A stretch of 12,240 nucleotides of DNA from Calditrichota bacterium (GTDB lineage Bacteria > Calditrichota > Calditrichia > RBG-13-44-9), in assembly GCA_016934605.1 (NCBI GenBank), contig JAFGSO010000389.1, positions 1-12,240 on the forward strand, in the 5' to 3' direction. A program made the translations under genes and the position numbers. Positions 1 through 7,235 of the stretch are shown in pieces. Within the stretch, counting starts at the first letter, position 1, and the number at the start of each line of letters is the position of its first letter. A model generated the notes under the pieces. The model did not search any database, was not told the origin of the DNA, and worked only from the letters and a program-made list of their open reading frames with translations.

Positions 1-228
1 ATGGCGGATCTGCCTATCGGCTGACTGATCCGACCTTCGGCGTGACCCACCGGCTGATTTGGAATTTAATTCTGCCTTTCTTTATCCTTTATCCCTTATC
101 CCTTTTCCTCCATTCCCCACGCGCCCCAGTGCCTTCTTTATCCATATACATTTTCCCGTGTGAATCCTTATTTCTGGCTCCTGAATCCTATTTTTTTGCC
201 CACTGGCGATTGCTTTCTACCACTGGTT
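1..228. repeat. Degenerate dispersed intergenic repeat, left copy (inverted relative to the right-end copy)
   Basis: This stretch holds no credible gene. Blocks that it shares, in the same order, with the reverse complement of roughly 12092-12240 are: GGCGGATCTGCCTAT near 4, TCGGCGTGAC near 38, TTTATCC...TTATCCCTTTT at about 88-110, TGCCTTCTTTATCC at about 130-143, CGTGTGAATCC at about 155-165, TCCTGAATCC at about 179-188, and CGATTGC at about 207-213. Spacing between blocks varies by a few to tens of bases, so the copies are diverged or mosaic rather than recent duplicates. Pyrimidine-rich TTATCC-type units recur inside it. Short ORFs across it are low-complexity translations of the repeat. 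The left boundary is probably outside the window. Confidence 0.7.
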
Positions 229-1428
229 TCAAGCGTTGTTTATTTTCAGGATGATCCGAAAGGTGGAACCCATTCCCGCCTGAGTCTCTTTCAGTTCTAT
301 GTTGCCACCATGATAATCTTCAATTATTCGCTTCGCCAGACTTAGTCCCAAACCCCAACCCCGCTTTTTAGTACTGAATCCCGGTTTAAAAATATTTTTC
401 CTCTCGCGTGACTGAATTCCCCGCCCACTGTCCTGAATATCAACGTAAATTTGTTTTTCACCAAGATAATCGGCAAAAATGTTTATATAACCGCCGTTTC
501 CTTCAAGAGCATCCAGTGCATTCTTGATCAGGTTTTCCATCACCCAGGAGAAAAGATCACGGTTAAGCATTAAAGGCGGGAGCTCCGGCTGGACATGCTT
601 GCTTATCTGTACTTTTCCTTCTCCTTGGGGAAGCCGTCGGCTGAAATAATCGAGCACTTCAGAAATGATGGAATCGATTTCCTCTTTTTTCAGATCAGGT
701 ACAGATCCGATTTTGGAAAATCGGTTGGCAACCGTCTGCAGTCGATCCAGATCTTTGCCGATATCAGGAAGAACTTCCGCCGTCTTGTTCGGTGAAGACT
801 TCATATATTCAAACCAGCCAATCAGAGAAGAAAGCGGCGTACCCAGCTGATGTGCCGTCTCCTTGGCCATGCCCACCCATATCAGGCGCTCCTCACTCTT
901 TTTTATAGAACTGAATCCGGCATAACCGATGAGTATAAACAGTGCCACAACGGCAACTTCAATATAGGGAAGCCATTTCAGCTGCTGAATAATCTGTGAC
1001 TGACCATAGTGATAAAAACCGAGCACCGATCCCTGATAGGAAATCGGGATCGGTTCGTTCATCTGGTCAAACTCTCTGATTTTTTCTTTCAGCTCCAGCT
1101 CAATTTCTTCGGGAAGTGGTCTTGTATTCTGCTGGGGGATATCAATATTTCTCCAGAATGCCGGTTCGCCTTCCGCATCTGTATAAATACTTGGATAATC
1201 AGCGGTTTGTATCACTTCGTTAAAGAAAAAACTGAGGTCCTGGGAATCCTCTGCGTTAATGTTCTCTTCAAAAATTTTGATCCGGAATTTCAGAAAATCC
1301 CTGGACTGTTCCTGCAGGTCGGATACCAGTAACTGAGTATAATAGAGAAAACCTATAACGAGAAGAATTGCCAGAACAAATAAGAAACTCTTAAAATTAC
1401 CCTTAAAGTGATAGATATTCCTTGCCAC
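229..1428 (-). CDS. Membrane sensor histidine kinase (HisKA/HATPase_c), orphan
   Basis: A 399-residue two-component sensor kinase. Visible order: a short cytoplasmic N-terminus, TM1 at about 14-35, an extracytoplasmic sensor region at about 36-150 without a recognised fold, TM2 at about 152-173, then the dimerisation/phosphoacceptor helix and the ATPase domain. The H-box is AKETAHQLGTPLSSL with His193 as the predicted phosphoacceptor. The N-box is ENLIKNALDAL (298-308), G1 is DSGRG (333-337), the F-box is around FKPGFS (347-352) and G2 is GWGLGL (357-362). All catalytic motifs are intact, so it should be active. No HAMP domain is evident between TM2 and the H-box. The start is GTG at 1426-1428, preceded by an AAAGGAAAA ribosome binding site about 8 nt upstream. 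No response regulator lies beside it, so its partner must be encoded elsewhere. The signal it senses cannot be inferred. Confidence 0.93.
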   Translation of the reverse strand: MARNIYHFKGNFKSFLFVLAILLVIGFLYYTQLLVSDLQEQSRDFLKFRIKIFEENINAEDSQDLSFFFNEVIQTADYPSIYTDAEGEPAFWRNIDIPQQNTRPLPEEIELELKEKIREFDQMNEPIPISYQGSVLGFYHYGQSQIIQQLKWLPYIEVAVVALFILIGYAGFSSIKKSEERLIWVGMAKETAHQLGTPLSSLIGWFEYMKSSPNKTAEVLPDIGKDLDRLQTVANRFSKIGSVPDLKKEEIDSIISEVLDYFSRRLPQGEGKVQISKHVQPELPPLMLNRDLFSWVMENLIKNALDALEGNGGYINIFADYLGEKQIYVDIQDSGRGIQSRERKNIFKPGFSTKKRGWGLGLSLAKRIIEDYHGGNIELKETQAGMGSTFRIILKINNA

Positions 1429-1606
1429 AAAATTTTCCTTTACACCTGATTTAACTCAAAAATATATGAGATCCTCTTCAATTACAATACACTTTTCACA
1501 ATAAAGTTTCCTTGAAGGCAATCGTTTACCAATAATGAAAAGATAAATTTCAGTTTCACCCGGTGGGCGGGTTTTCTTAACTTATTGTAAAATCGGGAGC
1601 CCTGGC

Positions 1607-2104
1607 ATGAATTTGCTTTATTTGAGCTGGGATGAATATTTCATGGGAATTGCCATTTTCACTTCACTTCGCTCCAAGGATCCAAGCAGCAAGGTAGGCG
1701 CAGTGATAGTTAACCACAAAAATCATATTATTGGAACGGGATATAATGGTTTTATTGCCGGTATCGATGAATCGGCATTCGGCTGGGAACGCGAGGGTGA
1801 ATGGCTCGAAACAAAATATCCTTACGTAGTCCACGCCGAAGCGAATGCCATTCTGAATTCTACCACAAACCGGATGGACGATTGTCGGATCTATTCCACG
1901 CTTTATCCCTGTAACGAATGCGCCAAAAAAATCGCACAAAAAGAAATTAAAGAAGTGATTTATCTTTCAGACAAGCACCGAGAGCAGGATTTCCATGCGG
2001 CATCTGTAAAAATATTTCAACTCTGCGGAATTATTACCAGGCGGCTGGAGATGCCTTCTCTGTCTGAAATAGTGGAAAAGTTTTCCCTTTTTCTTAATCA
2101 GTGA
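1607..2104 (+). CDS. Deoxycytidylate (dCMP) deaminase
   Basis: A 165-residue zinc-dependent cytidine/deoxycytidylate deaminase, predicted to convert dCMP to dUMP for thymidylate synthesis in the cytoplasm. The zinc site is complete: HAEANAIL with His76 as ligand and Glu78 as the proton shuttle, and PCNEC with Cys102 and Cys105. The N-terminus (LSWDEYFMGIA, then RSKDPSSKVGAVIV) is the usual opening of dCMP deaminases, which supports the ATG at 1607 rather than the internal Met13. Length is normal for the family. Cytosine and tRNA-adenosine deaminases share the zinc motifs but differ in the N-terminal half, so dCMP deaminase is the best reading. It is divergent from the histidine kinase and followed by a 395-nt gap, so it is probably transcribed alone. 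Only a weak ribosome binding site (CGGGAG) is visible. Confidence 0.93.
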   Translation: MNLLYLSWDEYFMGIAIFTSLRSKDPSSKVGAVIVNHKNHIIGTGYNGFIAGIDESAFGWEREGEWLETKYPYVVHAEANAILNSTTNRMDDCRIYSTLYPCNECAKKIAQKEIKEVIYLSDKHREQDFHAASVKIFQLCGIITRRLEMPSLSEIVEKFSLFLNQ

Positions 2105-2438
2105 TTACACCCGAATATGTCATGAACCTTTTGAAACCATAGCACAAAGTGAAATGGGTTAATAATATAAAAGAACGTATCATGTAAAATTGATTTAAAA
2201 TTTGTTTTGTAAGACCCGATCCGTAAAATCTATTATTTTATATGCCTGCTTCATTTTTTTACTTTTTTATCGTCCTTTGGCGTATACACTTGTCCGGCGG
2301 CTAGAAAGGCTTTTTTTGTAGTGGATTCTCTTCGGTGTCCTTCGTCTCAGTAGCATAGTAGTAGTCACGGTTCACAAAGAGAAAGATTATTGTGAATTTG
2401 GGTTAAAGTTTGTGAATTAATCAAGTAGATTGTATGTA
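2105..2438. other. Intergenic region between dCMP deaminase and membrane protein
   Basis: AT-rich non-coding DNA with no ORF that looks real. It contains a remnant of a dispersed repeat (separate entry at 2329-2380). A T-run follows AGAAAGGC at about 2305-2317, but no convincing stem precedes it, so I do not call a terminator for the deaminase gene here. No tRNA or recognisable structured RNA was seen. Confidence 0.6.
2329..2380. repeat. Remnant of a GTGCCTTCGTGTC-type dispersed repeat
   Basis: CGGTGTCCTTCGTCTCAG (2333-2350) closely matches TTGTGCCTTCGTGTCAG (about 7178-7194), with a few substitutions. After it come imperfect AGTAGCATAGTAGTAG units and then a TTCACAAAGAGAAAG tail. Repeats of the 'tttgtgccttcgtgtc...gtggt' kind are recalled from intergenic regions of several FCB-group genomes; that comparison is from memory. 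A degenerate copy, function unknown. Confidence 0.5.
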
Positions 2439-2467
2439 TTGACATAGATTATTATTTTTTGTAAAAT
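2439..2467 (+). promoter_or_regulatory. Near-consensus sigma70-type promoter for the membrane protein gene
   Basis: A perfect -35 TTGACA (2439-2444), a 17-nt spacer and a -10 TAAAAT (2462-2467, five of six consensus bases). The predicted transcription start near 2474 leaves a leader of about 25 nt, which includes a strong GAGGAGG ribosome binding site at about 2489-2495, 4-5 nt before the ATG at 2500. It is the clearest promoter in the window and suggests constitutive, fairly strong expression. Confidence 0.7.
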
Positions 2468-2499
2468 TAATCGGTTCAAAATTCAATAGAGGAGGACAC

Positions 2500-3729
2500 A
2501 TGAAACAGCTGCACTTCGATTTTCGAGACATATTCCGGGCACCCCGACTGGCTTTCAGCATCCAGAGAATCTGGATTAACGGGACAGGGTTGCTGGGAGG
2601 ATATGTGGCTTACCTGATTATCTCCTATATCGCGTTAATAATTGGCGGATACAGTTTTTCCGAAATCTGGAAACAATCCGCACTCCTTCCCTGTGCTTTT
2701 ATCATGGCGGTGCCCTGGTACAGCACGATCCTTTACCTGCTTGGTGTTATCGTTCTTGGTGCGGTTATTCTACTGACCAACACGGCTGTATCCCGCGTTA
2801 TTTATATGACTCTCCGGGATGAATTGTTTTATACCTGGACACAGGCATTCAAGTTTGCATTCAAAAAATGGATCTCTTCACTGGGATCGATTATTACTTT
2901 CCTTTTTATCATCGCATTCTTTGTTATCGGTGCTCTGGTAATGGGACTCATCGGACGAATTCCCTTTATCGGTGAACTTGGTACCGCTCTTTTGACTGTC
3001 CCCTATATATTTGGGGCACTTCTGCTGCTTTTCATACTTATTGCATTTATGATAGCATTGTTTTTCGTACCGGCCATAATAGCGACCTCTGACGAAGATG
3101 CTCTGGGTGGAGTTTTTCAGTCCTTCAGTATCACTTTTAACCAGCCCTGGAGGATAGTCGTTTATTCAATGTTCCTGAGTGTGCTGTATATCGTTGGTGT
3201 TTTCATCTTCGTACTTGCCCTGAAAGCAGCATACTCAATATTTATTTTTCTGTTCACCATCGGTATGGGAGATAAAATACTGCAGATTCAGGAGCAGGCG
3301 CTTTACATCATAGATCAGTCACTCCCGGCTCTGTATTCCTGGGTTCAGCACCTTCCGGGTGAATCGGGAAACTGGATTTATCTGACCAGTCAGCATCCGT
3401 TTCCACCTCAGCTGAATGGAGTGATGACGCTTGCCGGTTATATCATGGGTATATTTTTGCTGTTTTTCGGCGGTGTGGTAGTAGCATATGGAGAAGCCAT
3501 CTATAATGCCGGATTAACTATCATTTACATCATACTCTATAAACTTCAGGAAAAGGAAAGCCTTCTGGAACGGGAGGATGAAGAATTAAAAGAGGAAGAA
3601 GAAGAGGAGGAAAAAACAGAAACAACTGAAGAAACCGTACCCCCCGTTGAGACTGAAACGAAGACTAAACCCAAAAAGCCCGGTCGGAAGCCATCCGCTA
3701 AATCCAAAAAACCTCGTAAAAAAGAATAA
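2500..3729 (+). CDS. Polytopic inner-membrane protein with polyglutamate and Lys/Pro-rich tail
   Basis: A 409-residue protein of unknown function. Hydrophobic segments lie at about 30-50, 75-97, 128-152, 165-192, 218-255 (probably two helices) and 310-346, giving six or seven membrane spans. The conserved-looking segment ATSDEDALGGVFQSFS (195-210) with NQPWR (214-218) sits between spans; I recall similar 'SFS...RPWR' segments in uncharacterised multi-span membrane proteins, but I cannot name the family. The C-terminal 55 residues are cytoplasmic or disordered: a Glu-rich stretch (about 356-372, with seven consecutive Glu), a Thr/Glu/Pro stretch (373-388) and a basic Lys/Pro tail with KKPGRKPSAK (392-401), which resembles an AT-hook or histone-H1-like tail. 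The start is fixed by the GGAGG ribosome binding site. The gene has its own promoter and terminator, so it is monocistronic. Confidence 0.85.
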   Translation: MKQLHFDFRDIFRAPRLAFSIQRIWINGTGLLGGYVAYLIISYIALIIGGYSFSEIWKQSALLPCAFIMAVPWYSTILYLLGVIVLGAVILLTNTAVSRVIYMTLRDELFYTWTQAFKFAFKKWISSLGSIITFLFIIAFFVIGALVMGLIGRIPFIGELGTALLTVPYIFGALLLLFILIAFMIALFFVPAIIATSDEDALGGVFQSFSITFNQPWRIVVYSMFLSVLYIVGVFIFVLALKAAYSIFIFLFTIGMGDKILQIQEQALYIIDQSLPALYSWVQHLPGESGNWIYLTSQHPFPPQLNGVMTLAGYIMGIFLLFFGGVVVAYGEAIYNAGLTIIYIILYKLQEKESLLEREDEELKEEEEEEEKTETTEETVPPVETETKTKPKKPGRKPSAKSKKPRKKE

Positions 3730-3742
3730 ATAACATTCCACG

Positions 3743-3811
3743 GGGGCTGTAACAAAAGTCCTGTTTTATGAAATAATATACATATTTTGACTTTTGATAC
3801 GGCCCCTTTTT
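3743..3811 (+). terminator. Long-stem hairpin plus T-run; terminator, possibly a MITE-like remnant
   Basis: The left arm GGGGCTGTAACAAAAGTC (3743-3760) pairs with the right arm GACTTTTGATACGGCCCC (3789-3806). The 18-bp stem has one G-T wobble and one mismatch around a 28-nt AT-rich loop, and TTTTT (3807-3811) follows. It sits 13 nt after the membrane protein stop, inside the convergent gap to the ABC permease gene. The T-run is on the plus strand only, so it should stop the plus-strand gene. The long stem and GGGGCTGT...CAAAAGTC arms also resemble the terminal repeats of some insertion sequences. Confidence 0.75.
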
Positions 3812-3840
3812 GGGTATTCCCCCCGGAAAAATTGAAAATC

Positions 3841-5343
3841 CTATTTTCCAGACAGCATAATAGAGAATATTTCCCGGATTCCGGGTTTCTTTCCATATGA
3901 AAGGGTTCCAATTCTGAACAAGCGTCCTGCCACAAAAATGCCTATCATGATTGATATCAACATAATACCAACGGATATCAAATAGTCAATTGCCGGGGGA
4001 TTACCCAGGGGGGTTCTCAAAATCATAAAAGTAGGAGTAAGTGGCGGAATAAAAGACAGGATACGCACCAGAAGTGATCCGGGAGTTTCCAGGACCAGAA
4101 TGGCCAGTACTATTGGAAATATTGAGAGCATCCGCATGAATTGATTCAGATGATGCGCGTCTTCTTCATTGGAAAACAGCGAACCAATTCCCACAAAAAT
4201 AGATGCAAAATAGAGATATCCCAGAACAAAATACAGAAGAAAAAGTCCGGCATTTTTCGCTGTTAAGAATGTGACCTCACCAGCAGTGAAAACATTAAAA
4301 GCAATGAGTATCAAAACCAGACCATACCATATAACGATCTGGAAAATACCCAGCAGGCCCAATCCGATTATCTTACCAGCCATCAGCTGCTGATGGTTCA
4401 CTGAAGAAAGCAGGAGCTCAATAACACGATTAGTTTTTTCCTTGATAACGCCGCCGAAGAGGAAACCGCTTGAAGTAAAAATACTGATGAACAGAAACAG
4501 GACAATAATAATTGGCCCCAAATAATTAATGATAAAATCGAACTCCTCCTTTTCTTCTCCCTGAAGCTGAATCTCCCTGAATTTTATCGGATCCAGCCAT
4601 TCCTCAATTTTATCCACCCGTAATCCTTCGTCTTTAAGACGCTGTTCCACGATAACGATCTGTACCGCTTCCTTCAATGGGTCAATTTCCAGGAAATTTG
4701 ACGGCAGAAGGGAATGAAATTCAACCATACCGGTTCTGAATTCTTCCGGGTCAATCAGCAGATATCCCTCCAGCTGGAGTGCATTTAACAGATTATCGGC
4801 ATATTCAATACTTTCAATTCTCCAGAGTGAATCGGTTGTCTGCTTTTCCTGCTGATATTCCAGCTGCATCAGGTCCCTGGCTTCACGTGTTTGAATCAGA
4901 TCGTCGTAAGTTGACCGCAGCGATGACTCCCGGCCAGGTGTTCTCGGTTTCTGAAAAATAAATTTACGCCGTTCTTTTATAGTATTGTAGGTGTCCTCCA
5001 GGCTGTCCAGCTCCATTTTCAGTTCAGTCAGATTCTGAAACCGTTCCTTCAGACGCGGTGATGTATCCGGATTAATGGTGACAAAACGCAGGAAAGGTGG
5101 CAAAGGATTTCCTGCGTTCACATCCACCAGGCGGTTCTCGACTTTTCCGCAGATTCCGGTGGTATCAAATTCCAGACAGCCGATCAGGCGGAAACGATTC
5201 GCCGATGGATCTTCCAGAAAAAGTGCCGGAATCAAAATGATACCGGCAAATATTACCGGTGAAATGAAGGTGGATAATAGAAAACTGCGGGACTTAAAAT
5301 GCCGGAGAAATTCCCACCAGGTGATAATCAGAAATCGCTTCAT
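3841..5343 (-). CDS. ABC-2 type transporter permease (NatB-like)
   Basis: A 500-residue membrane subunit of an ABC exporter of the NatB / ABC2_membrane_3 type. TM1 is at about 22-43. A large extracytoplasmic domain follows (about 45-270) with a charged, heptad-like, probably coiled-coil section at about 95-180. A C-terminal set of about five membrane spans then occupies 272-475. The motif KEKTNRVIELLLSS (301-314), after the second span, is the conserved cytoplasmic coupling segment of this family. The ATG overlaps the stop of the upstream ATPase gene by 4 nt (ATGA at 5340-5343), so the two are translationally coupled and form one transporter. The NatAB family includes Na+ exporters and peptide or bacteriocin-resistance exporters; nothing here fixes the substrate. 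Length is slightly above that of minimal NatB because of the coiled-coil insert. Confidence 0.9.
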   Translation of the reverse strand: MKRFLIITWWEFLRHFKSRSFLLSTFISPVIFAGIILIPALFLEDPSANRFRLIGCLEFDTTGICGKVENRLVDVNAGNPLPPFLRFVTINPDTSPRLKERFQNLTELKMELDSLEDTYNTIKERRKFIFQKPRTPGRESSLRSTYDDLIQTREARDLMQLEYQQEKQTTDSLWRIESIEYADNLLNALQLEGYLLIDPEEFRTGMVEFHSLLPSNFLEIDPLKEAVQIVIVEQRLKDEGLRVDKIEEWLDPIKFREIQLQGEEKEEFDFIINYLGPIIIVLFLFISIFTSSGFLFGGVIKEKTNRVIELLLSSVNHQQLMAGKIIGLGLLGIFQIVIWYGLVLILIAFNVFTAGEVTFLTAKNAGLFLLYFVLGYLYFASIFVGIGSLFSNEEDAHHLNQFMRMLSIFPIVLAILVLETPGSLLVRILSFIPPLTPTFMILRTPLGNPPAIDYLISVGIMLISIMIGIFVAGRLFRIGTLSYGKKPGIREIFSIMLSGK

Positions 5344-6239
5344 GGGGTGTTGCTCTTAATTGTCTGTATAAAAATATCATGCAGACTGGGCCGGTGTATC
5401 TCCAGGCGTTGAACATCTGCAAGATTAATGATCTGCTGCATAACATCCTTCACGGGAGCATTACCATCCAGATATAAATGAACGAGCGAATCGGATATAT
5501 CAATCTTTTTCACATGGGGCAATTTTTTCAGGATATCCGGATTTTGATGCATTTCAAGAATAATCATATTCTGATAAAAATTTTTACGAATCTTTTCCAG
5601 TGATCCTTGCAAAACCATTTTTCCCTGATGAATCATCACAAACTGGTCGCACATGGATTCGGCTTCTGCCAGCTGATGGGTGGAAATTAGAATGGTTTTC
5701 CCTTCGTCCCGTAACCGGAATAATTTATTTTTAATAAGATCCTGATTCATCGGATCCAGGCCCCACATTGGTTCGTCCATTATCAGGATATCGGGATTAT
5801 GAATCAGGCTGACCAGAAATTGCAGTTTCTGCTGAGTCCCTTTGGACAGGTGACCAATGGGCTCTTCCAGATGATCAATCATGTCAAAGGCATCCAGCAA
5901 ACGGACGGCTTCCACATGGCTTTTTTTACGTGACAGATTTTTCAGGCGCGCAAAATAGATCAGTACATCCAGAATGCTATATTTCTGGTAGAGTCCTCTC
6001 TCTTCCGGAAGGTATCCGATGCGATCCCCTATCTTCCGGTCCATTTTACGGTCATCAAAACGGATAAGTCCTTTGTCGGGTTTCAGAATATCCAAAATTA
6101 TTCTGAGGGTGGTGGTTTTTCCCGCTCCATTCGGTCCCAGCAGACCAACAATCCGTCCCGGATGAAGAGAGAATGTCAGATCCTCAACAACCCTTTTTTT
6201 CTGAAAGGCCTTGCTTATTTTTTCAATCTGTACCCGCAT
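5340..6239 (-). CDS. ABC transporter ATP-binding protein (NatA-like, DUF4162 C-terminus)
   Basis: The 299-residue nucleotide-binding subunit for the permease encoded immediately downstream. Motifs: Walker A GPNGAGKT (35-42); Q-loop region YLPEERGLY (77-85), with Glu in place of the usual Gln, as I recall is common in this subfamily; signature LSKGTQQ (131-137) replacing LSGGQ; Walker B ILIMDEP (151-157) with catalytic Glu156; D-loop GLDP (160-163); switch His188. After the ATPase core a C-terminal extension (about 215-295) matches the DUF4162 type of the NatA group. The enzyme should couple ATP hydrolysis to export through the permease. The start ATG has only a weak ribosome binding site. A perfect TATAAT lies at 6255-6260 on the minus strand, but no -35 is visible. 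The YigZ-family gene ends 115 nt upstream on the same strand and may be co-transcribed. Confidence 0.94.
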   Translation of the reverse strand: MRVQIEKISKAFQKKRVVEDLTFSLHPGRIVGLLGPNGAGKTTTLRIILDILKPDKGLIRFDDRKMDRKIGDRIGYLPEERGLYQKYSILDVLIYFARLKNLSRKKSHVEAVRLLDAFDMIDHLEEPIGHLSKGTQQKLQFLVSLIHNPDILIMDEPMWGLDPMNQDLIKNKLFRLRDEGKTILISTHQLAEAESMCDQFVMIHQGKMVLQGSLEKIRKNFYQNMIILEMHQNPDILKKLPHVKKIDISDSLVHLYLDGNAPVKDVMQQIINLADVQRLEIHRPSLHDIFIQTIKSNTP

Positions 6240-6354
6240 TCTTGCCGTCTTCTGATTATAACGTTCCTAAACTTCGCCGGGTGAAAATATCTGCTTTCAA
6301 TATTTTAATCATTTCCTTTTAATATCGCTACAAATATCCCGATTTTAAAACCAG

Positions 6355-6909
6355 TTATTTTTCTGTGAACACAATCCGACCGCTGGTTGCCGTTCTTAAT
6401 TCTGCTTTCAACTTCTCGATTCTGGACGGCAACACCTCGATACGGCTTAACATTCCGTCCGGAGTCGCATCTTCCCTGATTGCCCCAGTATAACGATTTA
6501 CCACATGATGTACCTGGCTGATCACTTCAAATGGATACTCTGCTTCAATAATTTTGAAATTGTAATGTTTCTGAATTTCGGCATTTTTTATGGTTATTTC
6601 TGCACAACCCGAATAAGCCCGGATCAAACCTCCGGTTCCAAGTTTGGTTCCCCCGAAATAGCGGGTAACCACCAGGACAACCTTTATTAGATGAAATTTA
6701 TCGATCGTGGACAGTATTGGTTTTCCGGCAGTTCCGGGGGGCTCGCCATCATCGGAATAGCGGAAAACAGATTCATCCATTCGGTAAGCGAAGCAGTTGT
6801 GGGTGGCATCATGAAAGCAGGATCGGAGTTCAGCCACAAATTCCTCCGCAGACTCCCGATGTGGTGCATGAGCCAGATGGCCAATAAAAAGCGATCCTTT
6901 CTGCTTCAA
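6355..6909 (-). CDS. yigZ: YigZ/IMPACT family protein (start probably upstream, non-canonical)
   Basis: As listed (TTG start at 6907-6909) this is 184 residues. The N-terminal UPF0029/IMPACT domain shows DATHNCFAYR (34-43), SDDGEPPGTAGKP (52-64) and VTRYFGGTKLGTGGLIRAY (81-99). The C-terminal DUF1949-type domain spans about 116-180. The family is widespread; the eukaryotic relative IMPACT/YIH1 modulates Gcn2, and the bacterial role is uncertain. The TTG has no ribosome binding site. The frame stays open for 16 codons upstream, and these encode IDPDLFLTIVDNSSAE, which resembles the conserved start of homologues such as B. subtilis YvyE. No ATG, GTG or TTG exists there, but AAAGGA (6966-6971) lies 8 nt before an AUC codon at 6955-6957. 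The real protein therefore probably starts at AUC 6957 (200 residues), or less likely at an internal near-cognate codon. Confidence 0.9.
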   Translation of the reverse strand: MKQKGSLFIGHLAHAPHRESAEEFVAELRSCFHDATHNCFAYRMDESVFRYSDDGEPPGTAGKPILSTIDKFHLIKVVLVVTRYFGGTKLGTGGLIRAYSGCAEITIKNAEIQKHYNFKIIEAEYPFEVISQVHHVVNRYTGAIREDATPDGMLSRIEVLPSRIEKLKAELRTATSGRIVFTEK

Positions 6910-7057
6910 TTCTGCAGAGGAATTATCAACAATTGTCAGAAATAAATCCGGATCGATGTTTTATTTCCTTTCGATAAATTATAAAAAATATGTTGTTTCC
7001 CTCGTCTCCGCAAAATGAAATCTTACAAATAAAAAAAAAATTAACCTTCTTAATTCA

Positions 7058-7073
7058 TCCCGGTAGACCGGGA
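7058..7073. repeat. Perfect short inverted repeat (hairpin)
   Basis: TCCCGGT, AG, ACCGGGA: a perfect 7-nt inverted repeat around a 2-nt centre (as RNA, about 6 bp with a 4-nt loop). No T-run follows it on the plus strand; on the minus strand it is followed by GATGAATTAAGAAGG, also not a T-run. It lies 28 nt before the orphan ribosome binding site at 7101-7108. It could be a small leader element or an operator. Confidence 0.45.
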
Positions 7074-7172
7074 CCACCAGGGCTTGAAGACACTCAGAAT
7101 AAAGGAGGACAAAAATAAATCGGTAAATGAAATATGTAAAATCACAAATACTTTTTTACTCATTTATTTTAA

Positions 7173-7224
7173 TATCTTTGTGCCTTCGTGTCAGCCGGCG
7201 TGATCTTGGTGGTTATGAATTTTC
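7173..7224. repeat. Dispersed repeat remnant, GTGCCTTCGTGTC type
   Basis: ATCTTTGTGCCTTCGTGTC (7173-7191) is followed by CCGGCGTGATCTTGGTGG (about 7195-7212) and TTATGAATTTTCC. The first block matches 2333-2350, and CGGCGTGA is also present in both window-end repeats, which ties the intergenic repeats together. A 97-codon ORF starting at 7127 merely reads through this repeat. Confidence 0.55.
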
Positions 7225-7235
7225 CAGGTTAATAA

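Noticed and set aside
1558..1577. Small hairpin ACCCG-GTGGG-CGGGT followed by TTTCTT upstream of dCMP deaminase
   Set aside because: A 5-bp stem with an impure T-run, and no upstream plus-strand gene to terminate. Too weak to call a terminator or attenuator.
6255..6260. Perfect TATAAT on the minus strand before the ABC ATPase gene
   Set aside because: No -35-like hexamer at 16-18 nt and only about 16 nt to the start codon. A single hexamer in AT-rich DNA is not enough to call a promoter.
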